Below, piece after piece: positions 9,502 through 16,935 of a stretch of DNA of 22,667 nucleotides. Origin of the DNA: CAJBLF01 sp964545415 (lineage in GTDB: Bacteria; Patescibacteriota; Gracilibacteria; Absconditabacterales; Absconditicoccaceae). The notes below the pieces were generated by a model. It did no database searches. It was not told the DNA's origin and was given only the letters and a program-made list of their open reading frames with translations. The translations under genes and the position numbers were made by a program. The stretch is taken from assembly GCA_964545415.1 (NCBI GenBank), contig CAZJFP010000018.1, forward strand, positions 1 to 22,667. The letters run 5' to 3'. Each line of letters opens with the position of its first letter. Positions within the stretch are counted from its first letter, which is position 1.

Positions 9502-10491
9502 TTATTTTTTGTCAGCAAGAAGTTTCTGAAAGTCAGCAGGAATAGGCGATTCAAAGTGAATGATTGATTCCTTGAATGGATCGAAGAACGAATATTTTCG
9601 ACAATGAAGCAACTGTCTATTGATAGACAATGAGGTATATAGGATTCTATTGGCTGCAGGATTACCATACACGATATCTCCCAAAACCGGATATCCTGCA
9701 TCGCTGACATGGACTCTAATCTGATGCATCCTACCGGTATGGATTTTTACTCTGAGCAACGATAATTTACCCAATAACGGATGAGTGAAAGATTTTTCCA
9801 ATCGACATTCGGTCTTGGATTCCAATCATTCACGAAAATCTACCTTAACATGAGACCTGTCAAATTTTTTGTCATAAGATTTGGTCAATGGTTTATCAAT
9901 AATAAGATGCTTAGGGAAAGTACCTATGACTATAGTCAAATAATATTTATCGATAGTTCTATCTCTTATGATGGCATTGATATACTGAAGTGATTCATAG
10001 ATTTTGGCACCGATAAGCACGCCGGAAGTATCCTTATCAAGTCTATACCCAAAAGAAGGTTTGAATGTGTCTGTCTTATGTTCTTCAGCATATTTTTCGA
10101 GATAATCATTCATAGACAAGTCATTTCGATGTTTGTTTCAGGGATGCATAGAAATACCTGCAGGTTTATCAAATACGATCCGATAGTCATCCTCATACAA
10201 GATTTGCTTTTTAAGTTTGGTAATGTCTACTTTTTCTAGTTTACGATCTTTTTGACTAACAAGCAATGAAAGATCCTCAGTTCACATCTGTACATTTTCG
10301 TCGAGCCAAACAACATCACCGACACGCAATCTATACTGTTCTTTTACTCTTTTACCATTGACTTTTGTTAATCATGTTCTGATAATACGATAAATATCCG
10401 TCAAACGGACTTGCGGATATTTTTTGAATCGTTTTCTGAGAAATCTATCAAATCTCTGATCGGAAGCTGAAGCATCGATAACTATCTCCAT
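9502..10491 (-). CDS. RluA-family 23S rRNA pseudouridine synthase (RluC/RluD-like)
   Basis: These enzymes isomerise specific uridines in 23S rRNA. The 329-residue protein has an N-terminal S4 RNA-binding domain (about residues 10-70: RFDRFLRKRFKKYPQVRL, VNGKRVKEQYRLRVGDVV). The catalytic domain has FDKPAGISMHPGN, the active-site motif YRLDKDTSG with the catalytic Asp, and the C-terminal GRMHQIRVH and YPVLGDIVYG motifs. The residue before RLD is Tyr where most RluC/RluD have His. Four in-frame TGA codons are read as Gly, one in the conserved HPGN segment. Which uridines it modifies cannot be told from sequence alone. It is a single gene with a weak upstream promoter. Confidence 0.92.
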
Positions 10492-10534
10492 GAGAGCAGA
10501 ATTCAGGGCAAAAAGAAATAAAACATTCGTCATC

Positions 10535-10562
10535 GTTGTATATATCGACTGTCTACTTGCAA
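10535..10562 (-). promoter_or_regulatory. Candidate promoter for the pseudouridine synthase
   Basis: The minus strand has TTGCAA (10557-10562), 16 bp, then TACAAC (10535-10540). The -10 is weak. Confidence 0.35.
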
Positions 10563-10818
10563 GTATATCTGATTTTTGATTTTCCAGAATAGATGTATGT
10601 CTATATATCTATCATTGATATCTTGTATGATAACTAGGTTTTTATTCACAATCTATCTATAAACTATGATTATATATATTTTCCCAAAAAACACAGAACC
10701 ATTATTCTATCACATTTTTCAAAAAACAACGGGTACAATTTCGATAAAAGTATAGACAATAAGGACAACTAAAACTACAGCGCTATAAAGCAAAATCTTG
10801 AGTTATCGTGAAAAAAAC
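10563..10818. other. AT-rich intergenic stretch between the pseudouridine synthase and tRNA-His
   Basis: No convincing gene is visible here. The only hint is a tiny hydrophobic minus-strand frame at 10707-10793 (TTG start, UGA as Gly, about 28 residues such as LYSAVVLVVLIVYTF). It is too short, and its start too weak, to call. Confidence 0.5.
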
Positions 10819-10842
10819 AAAAAAAAGACACCTTTGAGTGTC
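10819..10842 (-). terminator. Terminator downstream of tRNA-His
   Basis: On the minus strand the hairpin GACAC/GTGTC (10827-10842) is followed by eight T's, 13 nt after the tRNA 3' end. Confidence 0.75.
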
Positions 10843-10855
10843 AGATTTTCATTAA

Positions 10856-10933
10856 TGGGGCGGCTGACCGGATTCGAACCGGCGACATTCTGAGTCACAG
10901 TCAGACGCTCTAACCAACTGAGCTACAGCCGCC
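10856..10933 (-). tRNA. tRNA-His (GTG)
   Basis: A complete cloverleaf. Acceptor GGCGGCTG has the extra G(-1) opposite C73 typical of tRNA-His. The D arm is followed by anticodon arm TCTGA-CTGTGAC-TCAGA with anticodon GTG, and the T arm has loop TTCGAAT. CCA is encoded (10856-10858). A promoter candidate lies upstream and a terminator follows, so it is probably transcribed alone. Confidence 0.95.
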
Positions 10934-10963
10934 ATAAAAAAAATATGTGTTTCCACAGATATA

Positions 10964-10991
10964 TGTGTATGTTTTTCCTCAGAAATTGCAA
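10964..10991 (-). promoter_or_regulatory. Candidate promoter for tRNA-His
   Basis: The minus strand has TTGCAA (10986-10991), 16 bp and TACACA (10964-10969), about 30 nt before the mature 5' end. Confidence 0.4.
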
Positions 10992-11074
10992 GATATTTTT
11001 GGAAGATAGCAATGTATAAGACACAAAAAAAACACTACATCAAAGGGGGCAATAGAGCTATAAATTTTTTTAAG

Positions 11075-11102
11075 AAAACCGTCCAAGCAAACAAACGGTT
11101 TT
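11075..11102. terminator. Terminator-like hairpin after the 58-aa gene
   Basis: The stem AAAACCGT/ACGGTTTT encloses a 12-nt loop. It lies just beyond the stop of the minus-strand small gene. The T-run is clearer on the plus strand, so it may act in both directions. Confidence 0.6.
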
Positions 11103-11129
11103 TTTCTTTGAAAGAAATATATGATAAGA

Positions 11130-11306
11130 TTATTGTGCACAGATGATAGGAGTCTCAGTAGGTGTCAAAGAAGCCTGCGGCTGACAATGAGGAATAGGCT
11201 GGATATATTGTGCATCCAAAGAAGTTGGTCTACGGATTTCCGTAGCGATAGCTACAGCACCGAGGATAAGTCATATGATAGGGAGTATTGTAAGTAATTT
11301 TTTCAT
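11130..11306 (-). CDS. Small exported or membrane protein, 58 aa
   Basis: ATG at 11306 opens a frame of 58 residues ending in TAA, too short for most gene callers. It begins with a clear membrane or signal segment (MKKLLTILPIIGLILGAVAI) in which one Gly is encoded by TGA. A short Pro-rich tail with two Cys follows (PIPHCQPQ and PIICAQ at the end), possibly a disulfide pair outside the membrane. It starts 57 nt after the stop of the CAP-domain gene on the same strand, so the two are probably co-transcribed, ending at the 11075-11102 hairpin. Function unknown. Confidence 0.65.
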
Positions 11307-11363
11307 ACACTCTTTTTCATAGGTAAAAAAAATCGCGTAGCAGAACCATAAAGAAATAGAGAA

Positions 11364-12188
11364 TTATTTCAAGGCCTGAGCATAATGAGTTACAAGATAA
11401 TACTTGCCGTTTGAAAAACCTATTCATAAGCCGACATTTGAAAAATCACCAACGACGGCATTGTAATGAGGTCTATAGCTTTTTCCTTTCTCGCTCATAA
11501 AAAAGGATCGGGTCGTCTTGATAGCTTTGATAAGATCATCAGTACAATCAGTCTTCTTACATGTATAATATCATCGTCAAAGATTCTCGGTAAACAACGC
11601 TTGACCATTCTGCTCTTTCGTAAGAAAAGTTATGCCTTGATCTATAAATCGCTGTTTGATGTTGGCATAAGAATAATACCCGTCTGTGCTTTTTCTCTTA
11701 TGGGTAGCTTTTCTAAGCTGAGCAAGATGAGTCGCCCAAGTAGTAGCAGTTTTTTCAAGAGAAGGATTGTACGTAAACGGGGTCAGTTTTTTGGTAGCCC
11801 TTTCGGTATTGTGGAGAGAGAGCCAAGTATCCCTTATTCTGGCAAGATCGACTTTGGGAATAGACATTCACGAAGCAGAATACGTTGAAGGAGAAGTGGA
11901 AGCGGGAACAGAAGCGGATCCAGTTCCTAGTGTTTTGAGTTGAGAATAAATATACGTCTTGAGTGAGGTATAAAGAGTATATTGAGTTGAATCTTCACGA
12001 TTTCTGATAGCAAGCAGACTAAGGTTATTATAGATTTTAGTGTAGTAAGTCTTTTTTTGTGTAAGAGACATTCCAACTGACACCTTGGTAAATTGTGCGA
12101 CAAAATCATTATAGGAAAACGCAGCCCGAGAAACCCCTATCAGCAAAGAACAAAGGAACACGGCAAGACCATAACGAAACAATTTCAT
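11364..12188 (-). CDS. Secreted CAP/SCP-domain protein
   Basis: CAP (CRISP/antigen 5/PR-1) proteins are usually secreted; bacterial roles are poorly known. The 274-residue protein starts with a signal peptide (MKLFRYGLAVFLCSLLIGVSRAAFS). A helical region (about 26-100) and a Ser/Thr/Pro linker (SASVPASTSPSTYSAS) lead into the CAP domain. This shows LHNTERATKKLTPFTYNPSLE, ATTWATHLAQ, the middle segment around LFTENLGRGYY, and the late HYNAVVGDFSNVGLGIGF and YYLVTHYAQ signature. Four Cys near CKKTDC suggest a disulfide. Five TGA codons are read as Gly. I prefer ATG 12188 to one 75 nt upstream because it gives a clean signal peptide and lies downstream of a good promoter (12217-12244). Confidence 0.88.
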
Positions 12189-12216
12189 GAGAAAAAGCAA
12201 AAAAATAAACGGAAAA

Positions 12217-12244
12217 AGTATAGGGAAACGCCCTTGGATTGCAA
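12217..12244 (-). promoter_or_regulatory. Candidate promoter for the CAP-domain gene
   Basis: The minus strand has TTGCAA (12239-12244), 16 bp and TATACT (12217-12222), 28 nt before the chosen start codon. It would make the alternative upstream start untranscribed. Confidence 0.55.
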
Positions 12245-12268
12245 CACGAGAGATATGAGACACATATG

Positions 12269-12805
12269 TTATGAAAATGTTATATTTCAGGTTGAAACAT
12301 ATTCACCGAGATCATCTTCATCATTACTTTCCGTTTCAAGACGCTTGATACACTTCGGACAACGTTTGACAAAAGGATCGTTGAGCAAAATAGCCTGTAC
12401 TACCATATCTTCAATATTTATGGTTTCATCTTTGGAATCGATATACAGCAACGCCTCTTCGGATTCTGTCTTTTCCTTTTCAGAGATATCTTTTTCAAAG
12501 ACAAATCTTGCAGTATATGAAGGGATATCTACAGCTCTATCGAAGATAGCGCCACAGCTTTCGCAAGTTTCATGAAAATGAGCGGTGACGTCGGTAAGCG
12601 TTCCAAGCAACGATAGCGTATCCAATGAATGCATCGTAAACGTGCCTGCCATACCGTCGTCATCAAGATTTGGCAATTGATCAGAGAATTTATGATCGAA
12701 ATAGATCTGATCCTCTCTTCCTGCCTCATTCAAAAGATCAGCGATTTTGACTTTAAAGACCTTGTCCTTGATGGACTTTTTCGCTTTGACGGACGAATCT
12801 TTCAT
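12269..12805 (-). CDS. YceD/DUF177-family protein
   Basis: The 178-residue protein matches the YceD (DUF177) family, linked in other bacteria to 23S rRNA accumulation and usually encoded next to rpmF. Visible marks are an N-terminal beta/helical region (VFKVKIADLLNE), the central FHETCESCGAIFDRAVDIP with a CxxC pair, the acidic IDSKDETINIEDMVVQAILLNDP segment, and a second CxxC in KRCPKC. The four Cys probably bind zinc. One TGA (Gly) lies six residues before the true TAA stop, so the standard code would only trim the tail. The ribosomal protein L32 gene normally downstream is absent; the CAP gene follows instead. It shares a divergent promoter region with tilS. Confidence 0.85.
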
Positions 12806-12833
12806 TTGACTGTAAAGGGCATAAATGTAAAAT
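12806..12833 (+). promoter_or_regulatory. Candidate promoter for tilS
   Basis: TTGACT (12806-12811), a 16-bp spacer and TAAAAT (12828-12833), about 48 nt before the tilS start. It overlaps the leader of the divergent yceD-like gene. Confidence 0.5.
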
Positions 12834-12841
12834 ACTCGATA

Positions 12842-12869
12842 AGTATAAAGTTTTACTGATTTTTTTCAA
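12842..12869 (-). promoter_or_regulatory. Candidate promoter for the YceD-family gene
   Basis: The minus strand has TTGAAA (12864-12869), 16 bp and TATACT (12842-12847), 36 nt before the start codon, divergent from the tilS promoter. Confidence 0.55.
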
Positions 12870-12880
12870 ATCGTGCAGAT

Positions 12881-14137
12881 ATGGCAAAAACAAACAAAAA
12901 ACCAGTTCAGAAGAAGCAAATAAAAAACATCTCTCTGACAGATACACAGCTGCAGTGATATTTTGAAACATTAAAAAACCAGGTCGAACCTAGCGAAAAG
13001 GTGATGGTCGCGGTAAGTTGAGGGGCAGACAGTATATTAGCCTCATGTTTGATGTACAATTTTTTCATAAAGAACAAATATAATTTACAAAATCTATTTT
13101 TTATACATTGTAATCATGAAGTCAGAATAGGAAACGCTGCAGATGAGCAATTTGTAAGAGCATTTTTCGAATGAGTGCAGCTCATTATAGTCAAAAGACT
13201 GAAATCCCAAAAAAGCACCGAAGCTGACCTCAGAAATTGGAGATACAAAGAATTCAAAAAAATCGCAAAAGCATATGACATAAAAAAAATAATTTTCTGA
13301 CACAATCTCACGGACCGTATCGAAAGCACGTTCCTCAATCTCTTGCGCGGCGCGAGCATCAACGGATTTATTGCGATGCAAGAACAAGAACCACATCATC
13401 TATTATGAGATATCGAAGTCATCAGGCCGATTTTATGACTAACAAAACAGGAAGTCTTCGAACTCTGCAAAAAAAACACCATCCCGTTCGTCACCGATCC
13501 AACAAACAAAGAGAGTACGACAAGTCTAAGGAATAAGCTGAGAAATAAGGTTTTACCAGAGCTCTACAACCTAGCACATAAGCAGACCAAGACGACCAAT
13601 TCATTTATCGAGAGTATGAAAAACATCTATACATCATTGGAAGAATCAAACAAGAAAAAAATTATGAATTCTGAATTTTGAATTCTACATTCTATCAAAA
13701 AGTCCCCACATCGAAAAGCGGATTTCGCATATCAACGATTGATAGAGCATATCACAAACGAAAATATGCTAGCAGTGATGAAGAGATTGCATATCACAAA
13801 CAACGTAACGACTCCTCTCTTGAACGAACTGACGAAGTTTTTGAAGAACAGCGAAAGCGGCTACAAATATGTAAACAGCACGTACTTCTTCAAGTCACAC
13901 GGCAACATCTACATCATCTCAGCACCCAAGACATTCCGAGAAAAAACAATTGATAGCGAAAAAAAAATAGATACAACAACCGTGAAAAGATTCCCTCGCA
14001 AAGGAGATATCTACAAAGGAAAGAAACGGAATGAACGATGCATCAATCAGAAGATTCCAATCTTCCGGAGAAATTTCATCCCCATCCTCGCAAAGAAAAA
14101 TCAGATTACCAAAGCATTTATCCCCTACCAATCATAA
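12881..14137 (+). CDS. tilS: tRNA(Ile)-lysidine synthase TilS
   Basis: TilS uses ATP and lysine to convert C34 of the CAU-anticodon tRNA-Ile to lysidine, so that it reads AUA. The 418-residue frame has the PP-loop SGGADS (residues 46-51) whose first Gly is TGA, then CNHEVR, the family signature GHNLTDRIESTFLNLLRGA, RPILGLTK, and TDPTNKESTTSLRNKLRNKV. The C-terminal part ends with KRNERCINQKIPIFRR, like the TilS substrate-binding domain. Seven or so TGA codons are read as Gly; the standard code would break the gene into fragments. Four ATTCTNN heptamers lie in frame in the linker (13668-13695). The next gene starts directly after its stop. Confidence 0.94.
13668..13695 (+). repeat. Four ATTCTNN heptamers inside tilS
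   Basis: ATTCTGA, ATTTTGA, ATTCTAC and ATTCTAT stand in tandem. They match the intergenic array at 8062-8350 and are translated, with one TGA as Gly, into a linker peptide of TilS. Confidence 0.75.
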
Positions 14138-14650
14138 ATGGAAACACGAAACAAGATAGTCGCAAGTCTAAACACCTTCCGAAGCAAGATCGTGCACATC
14201 ATGGCCAATGTCAGTGGATGGGCGGAACCAGAAGCAGAGATACTGCTGCTTATCATACTGGGGTATATTGTCCTGCTTCTCCTATTGCTTTTCATTCATC
14301 GCAGATTGATCAGAAAACACAAAAAAACACACGAAAATCTCATCTTCTTGTACGACACCATACGATATCAAATCGCCAAAGCACAATACGCAAATCCAGC
14401 AGCACAAGGAGCCAAAAGCATCAAAATCGTTATGGAATCTGAACACGAAAGTTATTTACCGAACGCGAAAGAGATCAGAGAAGAAATAATTTCTATCGAA
14501 CAAAAGTTGGGACAAAGAATAATTTCGGACGAGCAATGGAACACAATCAAAAGACAAACAAAGAAAAAAGCAGGAATCAAAACATTGATGGAGATCATAG
14601 GACGATTCACCACACTCATCACTGCAGGAGTTTATAAGCTTTTCTGGTAG
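14138..14650 (+). CDS. Single-pass membrane protein of unknown function
   Basis: The 170-residue frame starts at the base after the tilS stop, so it is surely in the same transcript and perhaps translationally coupled. One strong membrane helix (about residues 34-53: AEILLLIILGYIVLLLLLLF) is followed by a very basic patch (HRRLIRKHKK) and a long helical cytoplasmic part (HENLIFLYDTIRYQIAKAQ, EIREEIISIEQKLGQ). The layout loosely recalls LemA-type proteins, but no diagnostic motif is present and I do not assign it. There are no in-frame TGA codons. It is the last gene before the cassette array. Confidence 0.8.
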   Translation: METRNKIVASLNTFRSKIVHIMANVSGWAEPEAEILLLIILGYIVLLLLLLFIHRRLIRKHKKTHENLIFLYDTIRYQIAKAQYANPAAQGAKSIKIVMESEHESYLPNAKEIREEIISIEQKLGQRIISDEQWNTIKRQTKKKAGIKTLMEIIGRFTTLITAGVYKLFW

Positions 14651-14671
14651 AATATTACCGTTTACCTACCA

Positions 14672-14717
14672 TAACTCGACCCTTATCTGCCATATGTCAG
14701 ATAGTGACGAGTTAGAC
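14672..14717 (+). other. attC-like site 0 (short, first of array)
   Basis: TAACTCG (14672-14678) pairs perfectly with CGAGTTA (14708-14714), and inside it TATCTG pairs with CAGATA (14684-14703). Small internal loops separate the two stems. The core is GTTAGAC (14711-14717). Its inner stem differs from the other four sites, so it may be an attI-like landing site or a remnant attC. Confidence 0.6.
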
Positions 14718-14765
14718 GAAATCGCTAGGAATTTATAGTCACATCAGTAATTCTACTTTATGTTG
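14711..14765 (+). repeat. 55-bp direct repeat, copy 1
   Basis: Identical over 55 bases to 22613-22667, which is the very end of the window. The match begins exactly at the G of a GTTAGAC core; the base before differs (A here, C there). Confidence 0.97.
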
Positions 14766-14883
14766 TAATTAAGTCGCTTTATGCGACTTTCCCTCTCTTC
14801 GTTCGGTCTTCTAACAGCCCTCTATCCTCCATCCCGACTATTCATTTTATCGGTATCTCGGGACGCCGGACGTAGAGCCGCCG
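14712..14883 (+). mobile_element. Cassette A, 172 bp, without an ORF
   Basis: Bounded by two G|TT cores. It contains no plausible ORF, only a strong hairpin (14771-14789) and its own attC (site 1). Its first 43 or more bases recur after site 4. Confidence 0.65.
14771..14789 (+). other. Hairpin in cassette A
   Basis: Perfect 7-bp stem AAGTCGC/GCGACTT around TTTAT. A short T/C-rich stretch follows, so it could terminate transcripts entering the array or be part of a small RNA. Confidence 0.6.
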
Positions 14884-14889
14884 TTATGA
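14809..14889 (+). other. attC-like site 1 (end of cassette A)
   Basis: TAAC pairs with GTTA at the ends, CTCTA with TAGAG, TCC with GGA and TCCCGA with TCGGGA, with unpaired bases between the stems and a roughly 20-nt terminal loop. The core is GTTATGA at 14883-14889. Confidence 0.75.
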
Positions 14890-14951
14890 GACATACTCGG
14901 GAGCTATCTAAAAAATTTCGGGGGTGTTTGCCCTTATGGGGCAATTTTCCT

Positions 14952-14979
14952 TTGAAAAAGGAAGCGAAACTGATATATT
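14952..14979 (+). promoter_or_regulatory. Candidate promoter inside cassette B
   Basis: TTGAAA (14952-14957), a 16-bp spacer and TATATT (14974-14979), 29 nt before the first ORF. This suggests the cassette does not depend on an integron promoter. Confidence 0.5.
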
Positions 14980-15008
14980 CCAATTGATTTATTTTCTTAA
15001 TTTTAAAT

Positions 15009-15485
15009 ATGAAAAAGAAAGAAAACATTTTCGAAAAAAACAAAATCATATTAATTATTTGATTGATTGTTTTTACTCCTATTGCTTATTATTTTTTTTA
15101 TGCATTACCAAAACACAATACATCTATATTGGAATACCAAAAAGAAAAAGATAGAATAGAAAACGAAAGAATAGAAAACGAAAAATATGAGAAAGAGAAT
15201 TCATATAGTTCTTGTTTAGAACAAGCCGAAGAACAAAAAAGTTTGGATCGTGAAAATTATTGCAATGCTTGATACAAAGAATGTACGATAATTATTGATG
15301 AATATAATAAGGAATATTGAAACACTTATGAATATGACTGAACTAGTCGCAGAAAAAGTTATGCCGAATGTGAAAAATTTGCATATAAGAATTGATGATG
15401 TATGATAAAAACAGAATATTGAAACAAAATAGATAAAAGTTTTGAAGATGCGAAAGAAACATGTCTCAAAATATATAACAATTAA
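15009..15485 (+). CDS. Membrane-anchored, Cys-containing coiled-coil protein (cassette B)
   Basis: The 158-residue frame has seven in-frame TGA codons read as Gly. It has a short basic N-terminus, one membrane helix (about residues 13-33, with ILIIGLIVFTPIAYYFFYA), then a highly charged Glu/Lys/Asn helix containing a repeated RIENE motif. The Cys-rich C-terminal half holds several Tyr and six Cys (SSCLEQ, YCNAG, YKECT, YAECEK, NGGCM, ETCLK), suggesting disulfides outside the membrane. I do not recognise a family. It stands first in a two-gene cassette, 31 nt before the next ORF. A role in surface defence or toxin-immunity would be a guess. Confidence 0.7.
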
Positions 15486-15516
15486 AGTTAGAATATTTAT
15501 TTTATCAGAAACAAGA

Positions 15517-15762
15517 ATGAAAGAACTTATTTTTAAATATAACTGAATTAGCAACGAACTATTAGAAAATACAGAATTATTAAAAAACGTTCCTCCGCAA
15601 GAACAAGCAATACAAGCAATACAAGTAAATATAAATAGAACGAATGTTGACGCTATGAATAGAAATTCAAAGGCACAATTCTTTGTAGCTTGGGTTTGAA
15701 TATGAGCAACTATAATTTTTTCAATAATTTGAATACGAGCAACAATTATGTTTTCCAAATAA
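15517..15762 (+). CDS. Small tail-anchored membrane protein (cassette B)
   Basis: The 81-residue frame has three TGA codons read as Gly, two of them in the C-terminal membrane segment. The first 50 residues are polar and helical (LLENTELLKNVPPQEQAIQA), and the last 25 form one hydrophobic helix (VAWVGIGATIIFSIIGIRAT). It lies 31 nt after the previous ORF on the same strand, presumably in one transcript. Its stop overlaps the inverted-repeat copy AAACACCCCC that closes the cassette. No family recognised. The pairing of two small membrane proteins in one mobile unit is compatible with, but does not show, a two-component system. Confidence 0.65.
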
Positions 15763-16067
15763 AACACCCCCTTTCTTAGTTAAAATAGCAATTTAAGTCT
15801 TATACTCCCTCGTACGCAAGCCCTCGCAATGCTCGGGTCTCATAACAGCCTCTGTCTAAATATCCCGACTACTATGAATTTTCAAATGAACGTCGGGACA
15901 TTAGACTAGAGGCAAACGTTATAGGTCATAGTCCTAATTTAAATTAAAACACATAAAGAAAATGGAAGGGTTTTGAAATATTCATATATTAAAAATATGT
16001 TGAATCACTATATTAGATTCAATCTAATTGAATAGCAACAAATTATTTTATTTATTAAAATAGTATC
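15763..16067 (+). other. Non-coding junction between cassettes B and C
   Basis: No gene is seen here. It holds the end of the cassette B inverted repeat, attC-like site 2, the start of cassette C with its inverted repeat GGAAGGGTTTTGAA (15964-15977), and a weak promoter candidate TTGAAA-17-TATGTT (15973-16001). Confidence 0.7.
15837..15924 (+). other. attC-like site 2 (end of cassette B)
   Basis: ATAAC pairs with GTTAT at the ends; GCCTCT with AGAGGC and GTCTAA with TTAGAC, separated by one extra T in the right arm (extrahelical base); TCCCGAC pairs with GTCGGGA, with a roughly 20-nt loop. The core is GTTATAG at 15918-15924. Confidence 0.8.
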
Positions 16068-16843
16068 ATGTATAAAAAATTATTTTCAATTACTATCTTA
16101 TCAATCAGCATCTTTTTATTATTATGATGTAATTCGAATAACAATCAAAAAGAAGCTGAACTTTTAAATTACGCAGGTCAAGAAAAAATTGACTTACAAG
16201 ACTATACAGGAGCTATTCAAGACTACAACAAAGCTATTGAATTAAATCCCAAATATGATCAGGCATATTATTGGAGAGCTGAAGCAAGAAGAGAATTGAA
16301 AGATTATCAAGGTGCCATTCAAGATTATGATAAAGCAATTGAACTAGATTCGAAATACTATCTAGCATATTATTGAAAAGCCGAAGTAAAAATGGAATTA
16401 AAAGATTATCAGGGCGCTATTCAAGAAAATGACAAAGCAATTGAATTAGATCCAACAGAAGCTATTCCTTATTCAGAAAGAGCATCAACAAAATACAAAT
16501 TAAAAGATTATCAAGGAGCCATTCAAGATTATGATAAGGCAATTGAACTAGCCCCATCGTATGCTGAGGCCTATAGATCAAGAGGCATAATAAAGATTGA
16601 AATGGGGAATTTAGAGTCTGGATGTCAGGACATGAAAAAGGCTGTAGATTCATATTTATGAGACGAAGATGCTGCTAATTTAATTAAACAATACTGTGAA
16701 TAATTTTTTATTTAAAAATTAATTCAAAAACCCTTCCAATAAGAATTTTAAACAATTACGGACTACGAACAGACAACAGCTGCTATCCTACACGCCTCCT
16801 TTTAAATTTAACGGAGGTTGGTGCTTCGGACTAGCAGCAAACG
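15919..16843 (+). mobile_element. Cassette C, 925 bp, TPR lipoprotein gene
   Basis: Runs from the core of site 2 to that of site 3. TAGTCCTAATT near its start is complementary, with one extra base, to AATTACGGACTA beside its own site 3. GGAAGGGTTTTGAA (15964-15977) matches TTCAAAAACCCTTCC (16723-16737) in inverted orientation. Confidence 0.7.
16068..16703 (+). CDS. TPR-repeat lipoprotein (cassette C)
   Basis: The 211-residue protein begins with a lipoprotein signal peptide (MYKKLFSITILSISIFLLLGC); the Gly of lipobox LLGC is a TGA codon. About five tetratricopeptide repeats of 34 residues follow, with the pattern LKDYQGAIQDYDKAIEL-P-Y-A repeated almost word for word. The last repeat is divergent (GNLESGCQDMKKAVD). 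TPR arrays bind other proteins, so this is probably a surface-anchored binding or scaffold protein. The repeats are also near-identical in DNA (about 102-bp period), hinting at recent internal duplication. Three TGA codons in all are read as Gly. The frame is bracketed by the cassette's inverted repeat. Confidence 0.88.
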
Positions 16844-16849
16844 TTATAT
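16771..16849 (+). other. attC-like site 3 (end of cassette C)
   Basis: AAC pairs with GTT at the ends; GCTGCTA with TAGCAGC, then TCC with GGA across one extra C; CCTCC pairs with GGAGG, with an AT loop. The core is GTTATAT at 16843-16849. Confidence 0.75.
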
Positions 16850-16935
16850 GATATATCCCCATTTGGATTACTTTAAATACTCAGATGAAGAAGCCCCCTT
16901 TTTTATTTTAATTTAATTTTTTTTAGAAAAAGAAG

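Larger units (their letters stand above)
14884..15918 (+). mobile_element. Cassette B, 1035 bp, two small membrane protein genes
   Basis: Runs from the G|TT of site 1 to that of site 2. It carries its own promoter candidate and two ORFs. The start of the cassette (GTTATGAGAC with the shared G) is a perfect 10-bp complement of GTCTCATAAC at the left arm of its own site 2. GGGGGTGTTT (14920-14929) and AAACACCCCC (15762-15771) form a further inverted repeat around the genes. Confidence 0.72.

Noticed and set aside
14138..14650. First cassette gene of the array
   Set aside because: Its start directly follows the tilS stop codon, so it belongs to the chromosomal tilS transcript, and no core site lies upstream of it.
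14138..14650. LemA family assignment
   Set aside because: The layout is similar (one N-terminal helix, long helical region) but the family's conserved motifs are not visible.
14809..14889. The four GC-rich hairpins as simple intrinsic terminators
   Set aside because: They lack T-runs after the stem, share sequence in both arms and an extrahelical base, and end in the same core, which terminators would not need.
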